Source: Agaricus subrufescens (taxonomy: Eukaryota; Basidiomycota; Agaricomycetes; Agaricales; Agaricaceae). From it: DNA of 64,000 bases. Location of the stretch: positions 1,981,894 to 2,045,893 of the forward strand of contig CM057063.1 in the NCBI GenBank assembly GCA_029945375.1. Reading direction: 5' to 3'. Below are positions 33,801 through 44,696 of the stretch, piece after piece. Under the pieces are notes generated by a model that saw only the letters and a program-made list of their open reading frames with translations, had not been told where the DNA came from and ran no database searches. Position numbers and translations under genes: made by a program. Numbering within the stretch: position 1 is the first letter of the stretch; each line of letters opens with the position of its first letter.

Positions 33801-34635
33801 GTTCGAACAGGTCGGAATGAACCAGTTCAAGAATCTTTTTAGCACGGCTTTCAGATGGTGGAAATTGTTTTTGGGTTAATTTGCCCTTAACACAACCATC
33901 GCAAACCCCTTTAGATTTCGGAATCGTAATCCTGGGTACTCCTTGAGTTTCCTCACAGAATTGATTCAGTACAAAATCAGAAGGATGTCCTAATCGACGA
34001 TGCCAAGTTTGATAATCAGCAGGCTGGAGTGCTTTCGCAAACTCTTTGGGGTGCTTCTTTACAATCCTGGAAACAGAGACACCGCTCATAACAGCGCGAT
34101 TATCTTTATCTCGAAATGTATGTAACTTCGCATTGGCTTCTAATCTCAGGCCTGATCGCAATAATTGGCCGGCCGAGATGAGCCTCATATGTGTACCTTC
34201 GATATAGAAAACGGGCCAGAGTTTCGTCACTAAAGTGGACTTGGTACCAGTTTTGGGATCTATGACTAAGTGTTCTATGAAGATTGTTCCTCGACCCTTA
34301 ATATTTTGGGGAGTAGAAGCGGTGTGCACTAATCCGAAGAAACCCATTTGTATCGAAGCGAAGTCCAATAGGTTTCCGGTAAAGTGTGCTGAAGCACCGG
34401 AATCAATCATCCACTTGACGTCATAGTGACTGCGTTTGATAGTTGAACTTATGAAGAGAGATTCACACAAGGGAGTCAGATCATCGAGAAGAGTGCCTCT
34501 AGCACTCGATTCCATCGCATAGATATTACAAGTCGGACTACTATACATAGAGAGAGCTAATACTCGATCCATCAAATGTATATCAACTGACTCTTGTCCG
34601 GTCGATCCTTGGGGCGAATGGGCGCATTGACCCAT
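30859..34635 (-). CDS. Ty1/Copia pol polyprotein, intact
   Basis: A single 1258-codon frame with the Copia order protease–integrase–RT–RNase H. The protease active site is DSGAS at about residue 78. A GAG-pre-integrase zinc region follows (WHRRLGHPSDFV... CDGCVKGK). The integrase core has the D,D,E residues in VHSDLFELP, RTDRGGEYTS and HQQNGRAERLNRTL. The reverse transcriptase (RVT_2) shows NRWVFNEKSDG, KGFSQVEGIDYNELFSPVVR and the catalytic YVDDVAF. RNase H ends the protein (SDSDWASDPEDRKSITG, ALSSTEAEYMALS). A Pro-rich linker lies between integrase and RT. In the same frame upstream, one TGA (34645–34647) separates it from the gag-like ORF. All catalytic residues are present. Confidence 0.92.
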   Translation of the reverse strand: MGQCAHSPQGSTGQESVDIHLMDRVLALSMYSSPTCNIYAMESSARGTLLDDLTPLCESLFISSTIKRSHYDVKWMIDSGASAHFTGNLLDFASIQMGFFGLVHTASTPQNIKGRGTIFIEHLVIDPKTGTKSTLVTKLWPVFYIEGTHMRLISAGQLLRSGLRLEANAKLHTFRDKDNRAVMSGVSVSRIVKKHPKEFAKALQPADYQTWHRRLGHPSDFVLNQFCEETQGVPRITIPKSKGVCDGCVKGKLTQKQFPPSESRAKKILELVHSDLFELPVLSYHRYKWIMTIMDDYSSVAFIVTLSKKSKAPNQMKNILTFLATSTGQKVVRLRTDRGGEYTSGVLKEYLAANGIQHEMSSPHVHQQNGRAERLNRTLHEKSQALRLQACLPDSYWEFSMSYAVYIYNRTPMQRLKWKTPFELFFGTKPNLSLIRVFGCGAHMYLPDEIRQDKLSARSELMLFIGYDGTNYKFIRHTKNNAVFIGPHAIFDESYFPKCSSSKPSNLEKQIDEELSRDSSPDETSDETPDLPSPSHPRDPPPGPPPAAPQQPPHNPPNPLASPPRSPPPSPGPSRPRQIPQQEKPQWNRGKRRAESPPDESERPPLRRSERESRVPNRPDNVYGNKPPAKILRDYEKQPFLPKMDEQIRNRVPSRSDRQKARLPNDDVTERREEIRRRFDEAQQRAEDWEKEHGTEIPPVKFGSRPTPNQEEDNDDDRMEDIQVLLREGGVRLNNFLFELANKIQTPVQFKDLSQLPAATRKKWIDACLEELKALQQRGVYELVDLPKGRRTIKNRWVFNEKSDGRLRARLVAKGFSQVEGIDYNELFSPVVRYETARLLFGVVAMEDWDMFSVDVKTAYLYGKLDEEIYMSQPEGFRVPGKENKVWRLRRALYGLKQAGLSWWKELTASMTEIGFIRCKSDAGVYYYRHPKTRELVIAVVYVDDVAFLGKKNSKLLQELKLKFSTKWECRDQGEMTEFLGMQISRDRPRQKVFLHQQKYLQKVLDRFGIKSGSEETPLPKGFVFSTSDKMPKPEFRQKYQQLVGSLMYLMIGSRPDIAFAVVKLSQQMVKPNKEHYTTGMHLLRYLNGTKNRVLEFDGNSNSGIIAYSDSDWASDPEDRKSITGNFCTLADGPVSWLSRKQKTVALSSTEAEYMALSDCSRQLVWMSQLLTEVGFDIDTPLLYGDNLGSLFWATSEVQEKRSKHIDIRFHYVRNLLEEKRIKIDWIDGQENPADIMTKNLEKIKFNTFCPMLGLREQ

Positions 34636-36011
34636 GCTTGCAACTCAGGATTCATGTAAGATCTGAAACATGTGATTAGTAGAGGCATGTGAAGAGGATG
34701 GGGACACTTGCACGTACGACCCTTCCTTCGTATCCATATTGCTGTCATACTCGTCTTCTTCATCTCCAAGAGAGATTAAATCTTCATCTTGATTCTTCTT
34801 CTCATCGATAAGGGAAGGCCCTTGTTCCACAACTTCCATTGACCCAAAGCCATCGATCGTGTGATCGATCGGGGATTCCGTTTCTTCCTCCGCCGGGAAT
34901 GCTTCTTCGACAATGTCGATGCTTTCCGGGAGGTTGAGAACTACGTCCCCCAAGCGTTTGTCCCACGCAAGTAGGGCTTTCAGCTTGGCTTCTTGGTAGG
35001 GCGTGACCCTGCCAGTCCAAAGACGAGGATCAGTTGTCCTAGCAGCTGTCATGGCCAATAGGGTTTTCGTGATGTCCACGTATTTCCCATACGGGTTCCA
35101 CGAAAAGACGTGGCCATTGGTGTATTTCCCAATAGACCAGACATCTGGTGCCGGGTTAGACCGAAGTGTAACCGGATGTTCGCATTTCATGGGGTAGACA
35201 TGAACCCATTCATGCATCAAGGAATATTTCCGGCATTCGTGAACCCAGCGATTGGTTCGACGATACCGGTCCAGATCAACATTGCCATCATATGATGATT
35301 CCGGTGCACAAGGGATATGCAGGTGCCGGAAATAGCCACGTCGGGAATTGAATGATTGTTGATCATAAGGGATGGAATTATCCACACAAACCCCATAGAG
35401 TTCGTTGCGAATTTCTGAAGATGTGATTGTGCGGTTATCATCATCATCAGATTCATATGCCCGATAGATTTCCGAAGTAGTCACAGACCAATGCGGGACG
35501 GCAGGAGGTGCAACATCCGCAGAAGTCAGGGACCAGCCATGTGGCGTTTCATCAAATGCCCAGCCACGATAGACATCGGAAGGGAGTTCCGGAGTCATTT
35601 CGTAATCCACGGGTTCCGAGGGTTCCCGTTGATTTAGGGCATATTCCGATTCCCGTATGGAATGATCATGGATCGTCCAGGCAGGATATCCATCCGTACC
35701 GGGTAGCCATGTTCCGTCATCCGTGGGATCGGAGACAGAAGTTCCAGGGGTCGGAGTAGGTGACGAATATTGTGGAATATCATTCCGCCATTCGCAAATC
35801 CAATTATAAAATTGGTTAGATGCGTCAGAATGGTCGGAAGTTTCATCGTCATCAGAATGATTCAGATGATTACAATTATGGCCATCGCAATAAGGGTGCG
35901 CAATATGACCACAATTGAAGTGACGATCGCAATCCGAAGGTGAAAGTATAGGATAAACGATTTCGTCAGTGTGATATTCCTCTGGAGTAAGAATGGGAGA
36001 ACAGGGACCGC
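34572..36011 (-). CDS. Gag-like ORF upstream of Copia pol, 5'-truncated
   Basis: The frame is open from the left terminal repeat of the 14-kb element (36011) to TGA at 34645–34647, and is the same frame as pol. The N-terminal part has Cys/His pairs (DCDRHFNCGHIAHPYCDGHNCNHLNHS) and acidic stretches; the core EWVHVYPMKCEHPV... FSWNPYGKYVDITKTLLAMTAARTTDPRLWTG... is a pattern I associate with gag-like proteins of mushroom LTR elements (weak memory). A well-formed intron (gtacgt at about 34716 to ctaat...tttcag at about 34663) would give a different C-terminus, SYMNPELQAWVNAPIRPKDRPD, ending at 34572. The 5' part is missing at the junction with the inverted repeat. Confidence 0.55.
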
Positions 36012-36056
36012 ATTAACGGCGATAATCGCCCATGGCTATAGCCATGAATCACGATA
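36012..36056 (+). repeat. Left terminal inverted repeat
   Basis: Begins attaacggcgataatcgccc, continues through the palindrome atggctatagccat and ends atcacgata. It matches the reverse complement of 50035–50080 with one indel. Confidence 0.85.
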
Positions 36057-36329
36057 AAGTGAATAAACACGATATTGCCGATTATCGCGCGATTACTCTG
36101 AGGCTCGCTTGTATTCTATAAGCGTTTTTTTTTTCGATGACGCGAGGGTTATCGTGATAATCGAGGCGCTATCGTGATTATTCGCAGGAAGTTACATTGT
36201 AGAGATCTCGGCTATATATTTAGGTTTTGATATAGACATGGTTCTGAAAATACGCCTCCAAGCAGTTTTAGATATCTGAATACATTTTAATCGAGTATTT
36301 AGAAATGTATGACGTTTTAAAAGAGGTGA

Positions 36330-36783
36330 TTACGCACCGAGCTCGACACAAAATCCCACTCTCAACACCCCAAGTGCGCCATGCGCCCACGCAGTTCCTT
36401 CAAGAAACTCAACTCGATACTCGTCCAACTCGGTATACACAGTGAGGGCGGCAAATTTGAGGTCGTTGCCGTCGAAAATATCGACCTTCACTTGCGGCAC
36501 GACTTGCTTCACATTGTGAGCGTCGTATTTGAAGGCCGCGTGGTGGATGCTGGTTCTAAGGTGGAATGAGAGTTGAAAATGTAGGCTACAAGGAATACAC
36601 TTACCCTATGAGTCCTCGTAGAGGACCTTGGATACCATTGGCCATCGCGTGGCCCAAAATATCCGCCCATGCCAGTCGAAGCGCGCGACCGATCACGCAC
36701 GGTACTCCGTCCCTTTTAAGGGTCCTTCTCTTCAAAGTCTCGTTGTACATGTAGACAGGAATGGTGGTTTGGTTGTAGGACAT
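36330..36783 (-). CDS. Small spliced gene of unknown function inside the KDZ element
   Basis: Two exons are inferred (36783–36605 and 36549–36330) with a 55-bp gtaag...ccag intron and closing phases, giving 132 aa starting MSYNQTTIPVYMYNETLKRR. Readable words are CVIGRALRLAWADILGHAMANGIQGPLRGLIG and VKVDIFDGNDLKFAALTVYTELDEYRVEFLEG. There are no signal peptide or membrane spans. I do not recognise the family. It is the first gene inside the left repeat and is transcribed toward that end, like the transposase. Confidence 0.6.
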
Positions 36784-36863
36784 CGTTGCGGTGTAGCGGT
36801 GGTCAGGGTGAAAGAGTGATGGATGATAGTGAAGGTGATTACTTACATCTTTCTCGCGCGGCA

Positions 36864-37405
36864 ATTTTTCTTCTCGCGAGACACTTCACAAATTTGGCAC
36901 TAGTTCAATACGCCCATTCGCGGGACGCGGGTGATAGTCGTCGAAGGATACTTGACGACCCGTTGAGTACTGAGAGGTGGCTCTCGAGGGCCCAGCTATC
37001 AGTCAATGAAGACGGCGCCGGGAGTAAAGACTAGCGAACCACTGTTGGTTACGCTAGTACCCTCCTCGCCCCAACTGTCATGTTCTGAACGGCGTCAGTA
37101 TACTGTTTTAAGGTTGGGTTCATATAACAGAGGTATCACATACCTCTAATAAGTTCTCAAACTGCCGGTAAGCAAAACAATATAATCATCAGTTCTAGAC
37201 ATTTACGATTGATGTCTTTTTCCGCTTATTCAACTGCCGAAATTTTCCGGGGCTTCGCAGCTGAATTCGAGTTGAATTAATTATAAACTTACGATCACTA
37301 GCTCAGGAGGAAACAGGTAATGTAAAAAGATGTTTTTTCAACAGTCTCCTCTAAGTTTGTAGAGAAGTTAGTTGTAGTTTTCTTATATGGAGGACAAACG
37401 ATCAC
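36864..37405. other. Noncoding spacer inside the KDZ element
   Basis: About 540 bp between the small 132-aa gene and the 3' end of the transposase gene. It is A/T-rich downstream of 37080, and no gene is recognised. Confidence 0.5.
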
Positions 37406-40400
37406 TTACCCCTTCCAGTGCGACCGGCATTCATCAGCATGTTTGGAGTACATGCTCGCCTGTCGCCGAGCGTAGGCAGAATAGCCTTTAACGCTGTCAT
37501 TGAGAACGGCTAATTGTTCCCAAACCTCATTCATTCGCATAAACGATCGGTGAGTCCTACGAAATTCTTCCTCTAAAATCTCAAGTTCTTCCTCCAGTCT
37601 CTCTACGGCCGCTTTTTCACGATACCACCATACACGCTCCACTAATAAATTGTATCAATATCGGTAGAATCACGATGATTAGAAAACCTACATTCTAATG
37701 AGTACTCACTAGAAGACATACTGTTTGGTCGGTAAGCTGACCAAAACCAAGGATTCTGCTTGCTTGAATCGCCCATTGCATGGGGGATAAAAATATTTTT
37801 TCCCCATAGCTGATCCTCCTCTAAAGTTTGAAGCCCTTCAGTCGCCCTAGGTCCCAGGCGTGACAGAATATCGAAGTGACGGCAGTATTCTTGCCTGAGG
37901 TCGAGTATCTGGGAGCGAATCTCGGATACTACATATTGCGAACGTGTAGCGATACTCTGACTACTGGGGTTTCTCCGTTTCTCTGTCATTGTGTGATTCA
38001 TTTCATGAATCGTATCCCTCAAAGTAGAGAGAATGTTGAAGACATGATCACGCCGAATAGCAACTTCTATTTCAGTTGCTTTCGTGAAGTTGTATACCTG
38101 GCGTTCATCTGCTGTGAATGATGATGGTAACCAAAGTTTAGCAGTCGCAAGTGAGTCGTCACTGGCAGGTAGGAGATGTATTAGGATAGGGAAGAGTACG
38201 CGCTGGTCGGCTCTCCAAGATTGGAGGAGATCCATCAATTGATCACATTCGGTGGGGGTCTCTGCTTGACGATAGCATGTTCTGTGCGAAGTAATGGTAT
38301 TTAGGGGGGACTTTGCATAAAAATAGAACCACGTACATTAAAGATTCTATTTCGAGGCCACGCCGGATAAAATTAATCAACCCGGCAGACATACTTCCGG
38401 TATCTGCTTCGGGTGATGCCGAATTTGCTTGCCGATTCGGCACTGCGCCCAACGACAACGTAAGCACAAAAAGATAAGATAAGGACCGCTGACCTTTTTC
38501 CTGTAACTGATACAACTCAGACTTGGATGACTGAGCTTCAGCGGCTGTCCATCTCTCAATTAGCTCGGTTGATATAGAAGACGTTAATGTATCAAAGGCG
38601 CTTTTTTTTTCCAAATATGATTTTTGGGTGCGTCGACGGCGGTGCAACAAATCAGAAGCTGCAGGCGACTTCATCAACAAAAAGAAAAAAGATAATGCAA
38701 TGGCTCACATAATTGGCGTAATTTGCTAAAGTTATAGTGACCGTTAAAACTGTCCAATGTCTCTTGGCGGTGGCCTGGGTTTTGTTCCTTCGTGGAAGAT
38801 GCGGCGTGGTTTTGCTCGGACCAGGCGCTCTCTATCGCCTCTCCATGCGTCATACCAGAGTGTGGTTCATAGACGAAAGAGTGGTTTACTTGACAGTGAG
38901 CGTTGTGGCCATGAATGTGCATTTTTGGTACAGAACCACGAATGCGATTGAGCAAAGGAGCGAAATTAGATAAGTTAGCCTCAACGCGCTTGGAAAGATT
39001 TATATGGTACTGGCACCATATATCGTAACTCAGCGATATCCACCGTTGGTTAAATCCCTCTGAGCCTAAGGCATGCATTAAAACATAGTCGGTCTTAATG
39101 TAACTTCGGCCGTTAAGCAAAAAGGAGAGGGAATATAGATAAAGCACTCACGCCTCTCCTTTATCGAGATCGGCCATACCTTGTGGTAAGTAAAATCCGT
39201 GGCGGGCGCACTGTATTGCGATAACGCCTGATACCTCTGTATCTTTGAACTTTGCTCGATCTTGATGCCTGACAGCCTTGAGCTTAGCGCAAAGGGACGT
39301 CTGATAGTATTGAGAGTTTGTCAAAACCCAATGACAATCGGATGACTCACATCGACGTCATTCTTCAGGGACTGAGTGTAGTGTTGATAGTTACTCTCTT
39401 CTACAAAATATCCATTTCCAGCATTGAGTGGCTTGTCTAAGCGATCAAAATTTTTCTTCTTTCTCTGAAGGCGAAAATTGCCATCAGCGGAGAGAAAGAG
39501 AGTGTATTTATGCCTGGCGAGGAGTTCATTTGATTCAGTAGGGACATTGAGCAAGCTACGGTAGGACTTACAAGTCATCTTCTCGAGCCAGATCAACTTC
39601 CTCCCTTTCAAGGTTCAAACCAACCTCGGGACATGCGGGGCATCTGAGGGCGAGGCACCCTGCTCGTCTATGAGGTAGTACGGTATCGATTCTGAAATCT
39701 TGTCCTGAACGACGACGGAGCATCAAGTAACGCCAAAGGCGCATCACAATCTGGAACTCCTTATAGCGATCCTATAGGATGTTCAATAATCGGCAACACA
39801 AATGATAACATGAACTTACGTGTGCTTCCCCTGGAAATGCTGCATTGGTTAAGTCTCGGAGAGTTTTACAATAGTCGTAGTTTGATGACTTCGCGTTGAG
39901 CGAATGCCGATCGAAATCATCAAGAACTGCGAAGGTGAATAATGTTTGCGGACGGTCGAGTGATGCAGGGAAAAGTTGATGGCGGATTAACTGTAGCGCT
40001 TTATCGTGCCGACGATACAGGAGTTCGCAATGGCAGTATAATATTTTGCAGTCGTGAGTACCGTTCGTGTGTACCACAACAAAAGATTTAGGACCATCGA
40101 TGTTATTCGGACAACGGTCGCCTTGATGACCCAGAAATAAGATATATTCAAGATCGTTCAAGGCTATCTTCTCGAAGAAATGTCCGGTCCACTTTTGAAT
40201 ACGATGAAAGGGGTGGTGGTGGTGGCGTTCCACTATACAATGAGAGCAAATTGGCCTGTGAGTAAAGCACTCGAGGCATCGGTAGATGGCCCTCCGTTCG
40301 TTATTGGCCTCAGTCATACATAAAGGGCACCGATCGCCCACTCCTTCATCAGCCTCGAGAGATAATATTGCACTCTGGAAATCCTTTAATACCTCAGATG

Positions 40401-40676
40401 AAAACGGTTCCATTTTTGACGAGGCTCCCTGGAGTATGAGTCAGTCTAAGACAGAAGATAGTGAGAAAAACTCGCCTGTGTTTCTGGACGTTCTAACACT
40501 TCAAACACTTCAACACTTGGCGCAGTAACCGTAGGTATAGAATTAACTGTTTCTGTCGTCGACCTCTGTTCCTCATGCAAAGTTTTTAGTACTTTTGCCG
40601 AAGGCAAAGGCTCCGCAACCTTGAGAGGGACGATGCCAGGCATCGGATTTCCTCGCTTGCGCTTGTGACCTGGCAT
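37406..40676 (-). CDS. KDZ transposase with CxC2-type cysteine cluster
   Basis: A multi-exon gene starts MPGHKRKRGNPMPG at 40676. Exon 1 (40676–40476) joins exon 2 (from 40428) through a probable GC–AG intron (cag|gcgagt...ctccag|gg) in frame. Exon 2 carries the CxC2 cysteine cluster: CPLCMTEANNERRAIYRCLECF, then CSHCIVERHHHHPFHRIQKW, then CPNNIDGPKSFVVVHTNG. The catalytic core follows in 39611–39321 (LFLSADGNFRLQRKKKN) and 39147–38674 (SYDIWCQYHINLSKR, PKMHIHGHNAHCQ, MTHGEAIESAWSEQNHAASSTKE, RQETLDSFNGHYN); the DxxF and HGEAxExxW words are KDZ hallmarks. The C-terminal exons (38680–37406) are helical and coiled-coil (KAAVERLEEELEILEEEF). This is an RNase H-fold DDE-type DNA transposase that cuts and joins element ends. 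Intermediate splice sites were not all resolved, and no obvious stop inside core motifs was seen. Confidence 0.88.
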
Positions 40677-40770
40677 TGAGTTAGAAAGAAATCAAAATTG
40701 TCGTACCATCATCGCTCGAGTTGGGAATAAATCATACAAAACATCTTTGATACAGTATACTCTCACATTG

Positions 40771-43180
40771 TTAAGACGCTAGAGCTAATTCGATCGTTGA
40801 AACCTTTCGAATAGCTCTCCCTTTGTTCCCCCCCCGAAATGCAGTAACGCTACACTCCATGACACCAAACTCCCAGACTACGTAGCGGGTACCGAAATGC
40901 CGATCTTCTGACAGACAGAACACGTAATCGTACTTCTTGCGTGGATAGGTAGGAAGTACATAAATATAGGGCACAAGGATGTTTGCCTCTTCGGGAAAGG
41001 ATACCGAAACATTTGCCCCGTCGAGCCCCTTGTAGTTTCCTACTTGGCAGTCCCACTTGCCATCATCAAATTGCCCATGGCTTCGGACCGTAATTTGGAG
41101 ATTACCAAATGTGTCCCTGTGCTTTAATCTTATGAGCCAAAAGTTGAGTGCTACATAATACATGAATCGTTGATGGAACACACTAAGTCACGCCACTTAC
41201 GAATAGCTGGTGGCGCGATCTCCCGGCCGTCTTGAGAGGCTGACAAGGCACCGAAGGGATCGGCTTCCCCGACTTGATTATCAGGGGGAGGAGTCGACGA
41301 TCGCTGACTAACACGGTCTCGGAGCATTGAGCAATCATCCGGAATGCCGTTAACAACATGCAGGGACGTATCATCCTTGTCTTTCATTTCATACCACTTA
41401 CAGATTTCCCTGAAGACATGTGTCAAAAAAATAAAAAAAGGTATTGATCGGAGGTGGACTTTACATCTCGAATGCCAAAGCGCGGAGATTAAGTTGTTGA
41501 AGACGATGGCTATAATGATGTGAGCCCCGAAGCTCAACTTGGGCTTCACCGCAGCTGTTTATTGTTTTAATGATACCAGACCGGCCTTTGAGGGGTCCCC
41601 GCAGCACAACCACAGGGAGATCAAGATACATCACATATGAATGCTGAGGGATATGGATGATTTTGGGGTTTCGGGAGTGAGAACTGAGCTGGACACGGAG
41701 ATCAACAAACTCGACATATACGTAAGGAATTGTTAGATGCTAGAAAGGATGTGAGCCCAGGCCAGTGGTTTACGAATGGTTACATACTACAGCGCTGGAG
41801 TTGCAGATCACCATTTGATCTAATGCATCATCGAGCTTTACGATATAGCCACTGTATCCAGTAGATTCACCGGCCTTGACCTGAACACTATCACCAATTT
41901 TGAAGTGGCGACGGACGAAATAGCTGGGAATCTGAATAGACTCGGGCAAATTTGGCTCCGAGCGATCAATAAGGCGTATATGGACATAAGTATCAAGGAC
42001 AGCTTCAACCTCACCGACTCGGCCGACATGTTCCGATCCAACAATTGTAACCTGGTCTCCTATTTGAAGTCGGTTGCTATCGGCACAACGGAAAGCCTTC
42101 AGCTTTGCTAGAGGGGGGAATGAGGCACAATTTGCGAAAAGATTGACCTCAGCAACATTTGGAGTTACTTCAGTATGATAATACTGGTCAGAATTGACAG
42201 TGAGTAAGAGATACCCGGAAGAATCGAACACGCGTTGGCGGTAGCGGTACGTCGCAGAGTTGCCAGTTCCCTCAACACGTAGACGACGACCTGACTTGGC
42301 CAAAGCCTTCAAATCAACAGGTTGAGCGAAAGGTTTTGTACGCCTTCTAATTTCTGAGTTTTGATCTTGAAGAGCCTTCTTTAATGGAGGAATTCGAGGT
42401 ACCACGATGACTTCTAATCGGCCTTTGGGTAGAGTTTCGCGGATGACAGCAACATCGCGCGTATAGGGTTTTTTCTTCAGACGCACCCAACCATTCTTCT
42501 CGGGATTGAATGCGGGCATCTGACGCTGAAGAAGTTTCATGGCGTCGAGATTATCTATCTTTCTGCCCTCCCACCACCGCACACCTGACATTCCTCTGCA
42601 GATGGTATAGACGTCTGCTAGTCGTTTAGCCTCCACATAAATTCTTCCGATGATCCCAATAGGAGCAAATGCGCTGCGAGGAGGTAACATGTGCACATAC
42701 ATGCCTTGCGTGCACCGCTGGAGTATACGAAACGCGCATCGTGATTCTGATCCAACCTTGATTGGATAAGTTAACGTCTCAATGAAGCGAGTGACGGCTT
42801 ACATTCACAGGGACCTCCCATGTTTCCCAATCATCCTGGCGATGAAGTCTATTTTCTTCCGATGGTTCTCCCCTCGATGAAGCGTGTGCGGGAGGCTGTG
42901 TATACTTTTCGGCTAATGAGGATAAAAATTCGTCGGTTCTGCTGGCCGCCTCCTCCTGCAAACCTAAGCGGTGATTGAAGCCGGTAACATCTTGTAAATC
43001 GTCCCCGTCCTCGTCGGACGATACAATAAATCCGGCACCTATAAGTCATAGGTTTAGATCCCTGGGCTATAGCTGGTGATGCTTACAGTCATCCTCTTCT
43101 TCACTGGTTTCCTCTCCATCATGCTCCACTGCCTCATAGTCAATGAATTGCGGTACTTCTGATGTCTGCCTCTAAATGCC
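40771..43180 (-). CDS. Spt5-like protein with NGN-like and KOW domains
   Basis: Multi-exon. The N-terminal exons (about 43180–42779) are acidic (HDGEETSEEEDD|CAGFIVSSDEDGDD, EEAASRTDEFLSSLAEKY), as in Spt5. The long exon 42702–41788 encodes GIIGRIYVEAKRLADVYTICRGMSGV, an NGN-like piece, then WVRLKKKPYTRDVAVI and two KOW-type repeats (IGDQVTIVGSEHVGRVGEVEAV; IGDSVQVKAGESTGYSGYIVKL). The next exon (from 41739) has a third (VVLRGPLKGRSGIIKTI). The last exon ends ...RYVVWEFGVMECSVTA...IELALAS with the stop at 40771. Spt5 with Spt4 clamps RNA polymerase II during elongation; this divergent copy lies in tandem 95 bp from the transposase on the same strand, so it is probably element cargo. The first exon and start were not resolved. 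Confidence 0.7.
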
Positions 43181-44696
43181 CATTACCTATAAGCCTCAAG
43201 ACTAATCAGACGAAATGGACCAGGCATACCATTGATAAAGCTATCCTTAGCGGCTCGCTACACGTTGAAAATGACTTCGAAGATATTTACTCGAAGAATT
43301 ATATATCGATTCACGACTGGAAACTAAGATTTGAAGCCTACGAATGCTATCTACTCGGTATTTCCAACAAAACTCCTCCGATGATGGACGTAGGTGAAAA
43401 AGATACAAAATCTTTTGATGGGAGTGTTGTTCGTTCGTAGCTCACGGGTAGGTCAAATCCGATCACGTGTGACTATTACCCAGCATTGGTACGGCTTCGG
43501 CCTCTACCATCACGGCATCTTTCAGTGCCGATGTTTGCACTTTATTTGGCACGGTCATGTGGAAGATTGTAACCGGCCGTAAAGCTACGAAGCTATTCAT
43601 TCAGTCGAACGAAAATTTCGATTTCTCCTTTACACCATAGCGTACCGGACCGCGTAGGGTCTAAGAATGTAGACTATTACTTAGGATCGTGATATTGTAA
43701 ACAAACATCCTTAACTTACATATGCTCCATCTGGATAAGCCTGAACACAAAACACCCGAACGTTCATTTACCCGCTGACCCGCCCCGATGTTAACCAACC
43801 CAAACTCTATCATCGTAGTGATAGTAGTTCATTACTGGTTCATTAATCCGTAACAGAGCTGTGGCCCTGAAGAACACTGTCACCGAATCCAATAACACTG
43901 CCATTTTTTCACTGATAAGAATTAACAATTCAATACATCTAGTTATTAGGTAAGTTTCTTCCCTGATGATTAGAATTGAGAGAGCTCACCCGCCTCAGCT
44001 GAATAGGTCTAGTGAGTTGATTGAGCAACACATGGTACAAGGCTCGCAACCATGAATGTCATTGCGTAAACCGACAAAAATTTTCCTGATAGGAATTGAG
44101 GAATCATCGCCCTAAGTCGTTTGGTAAAGACAAACTTTCAAGCCAATCGGAGGTGAGAGGGTGGAATAGACTATACTCGATACATCGAATTGTCGAATCG
44201 TTTGACATGCCCAGGCCCGAATTTTGACTGTGTACGTCTCAATCGGACTCCGTCGTACACATCAAGATGATTCAGTTACTAAGATATACACGCTATTTGG
44301 GCATTACTATGCTATCAAGTACGGCTTCTTTTTTTAGACTTCAACTTATTCTGACAGATTCTATATCCTTGATACGTTGCGATGACATGCAACTAATTTG
44401 AATCAACACATTTACCTTAATGCGGCCACAAATACTCCGATTATTTCAATCATTTTCTATTTTTTCAAAACCATAACCTTGTTTACCGGGGCTGAGTATC
44501 ATCATCAGTTCCCACTTGCATGTTATGATAAAAACAATTCCATAGTATTGATTTCTGCATGGAAAAGCTAAGTAATCCAGAAACTACGGAACAGAAAGCT
44601 AAGCAAGTAGGTATAGAGTGGTGAGAACACGGGACGTGTAATTATAAAAAACGTAGACAACTCAGAAATGTATACTAAAAGACAACAACGCATCAG
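43181..44696. other. 1.5 kb noncoding interior of the KDZ element
   Basis: A/T-rich. The plus-strand ORF at 43162–43440 overlaps the 5' exons of the Spt5-like gene on the other strand and has no family resemblance. This may hold a bidirectional spacer or the unresolved 5' end of the Spt5-like gene. Confidence 0.45.

Noticed and set aside
34600..36011. Target-site duplication for the 14-kb element (accg/cggt or atcg words)
   Set aside because: Only 4-bp matches at shifted positions, expected by chance.
43162..43440. Plus-strand ORF of 92 codons
   Set aside because: It overlaps the acidic 5' exons of the Spt5-like gene on the other strand, with no family resemblance or splice support.
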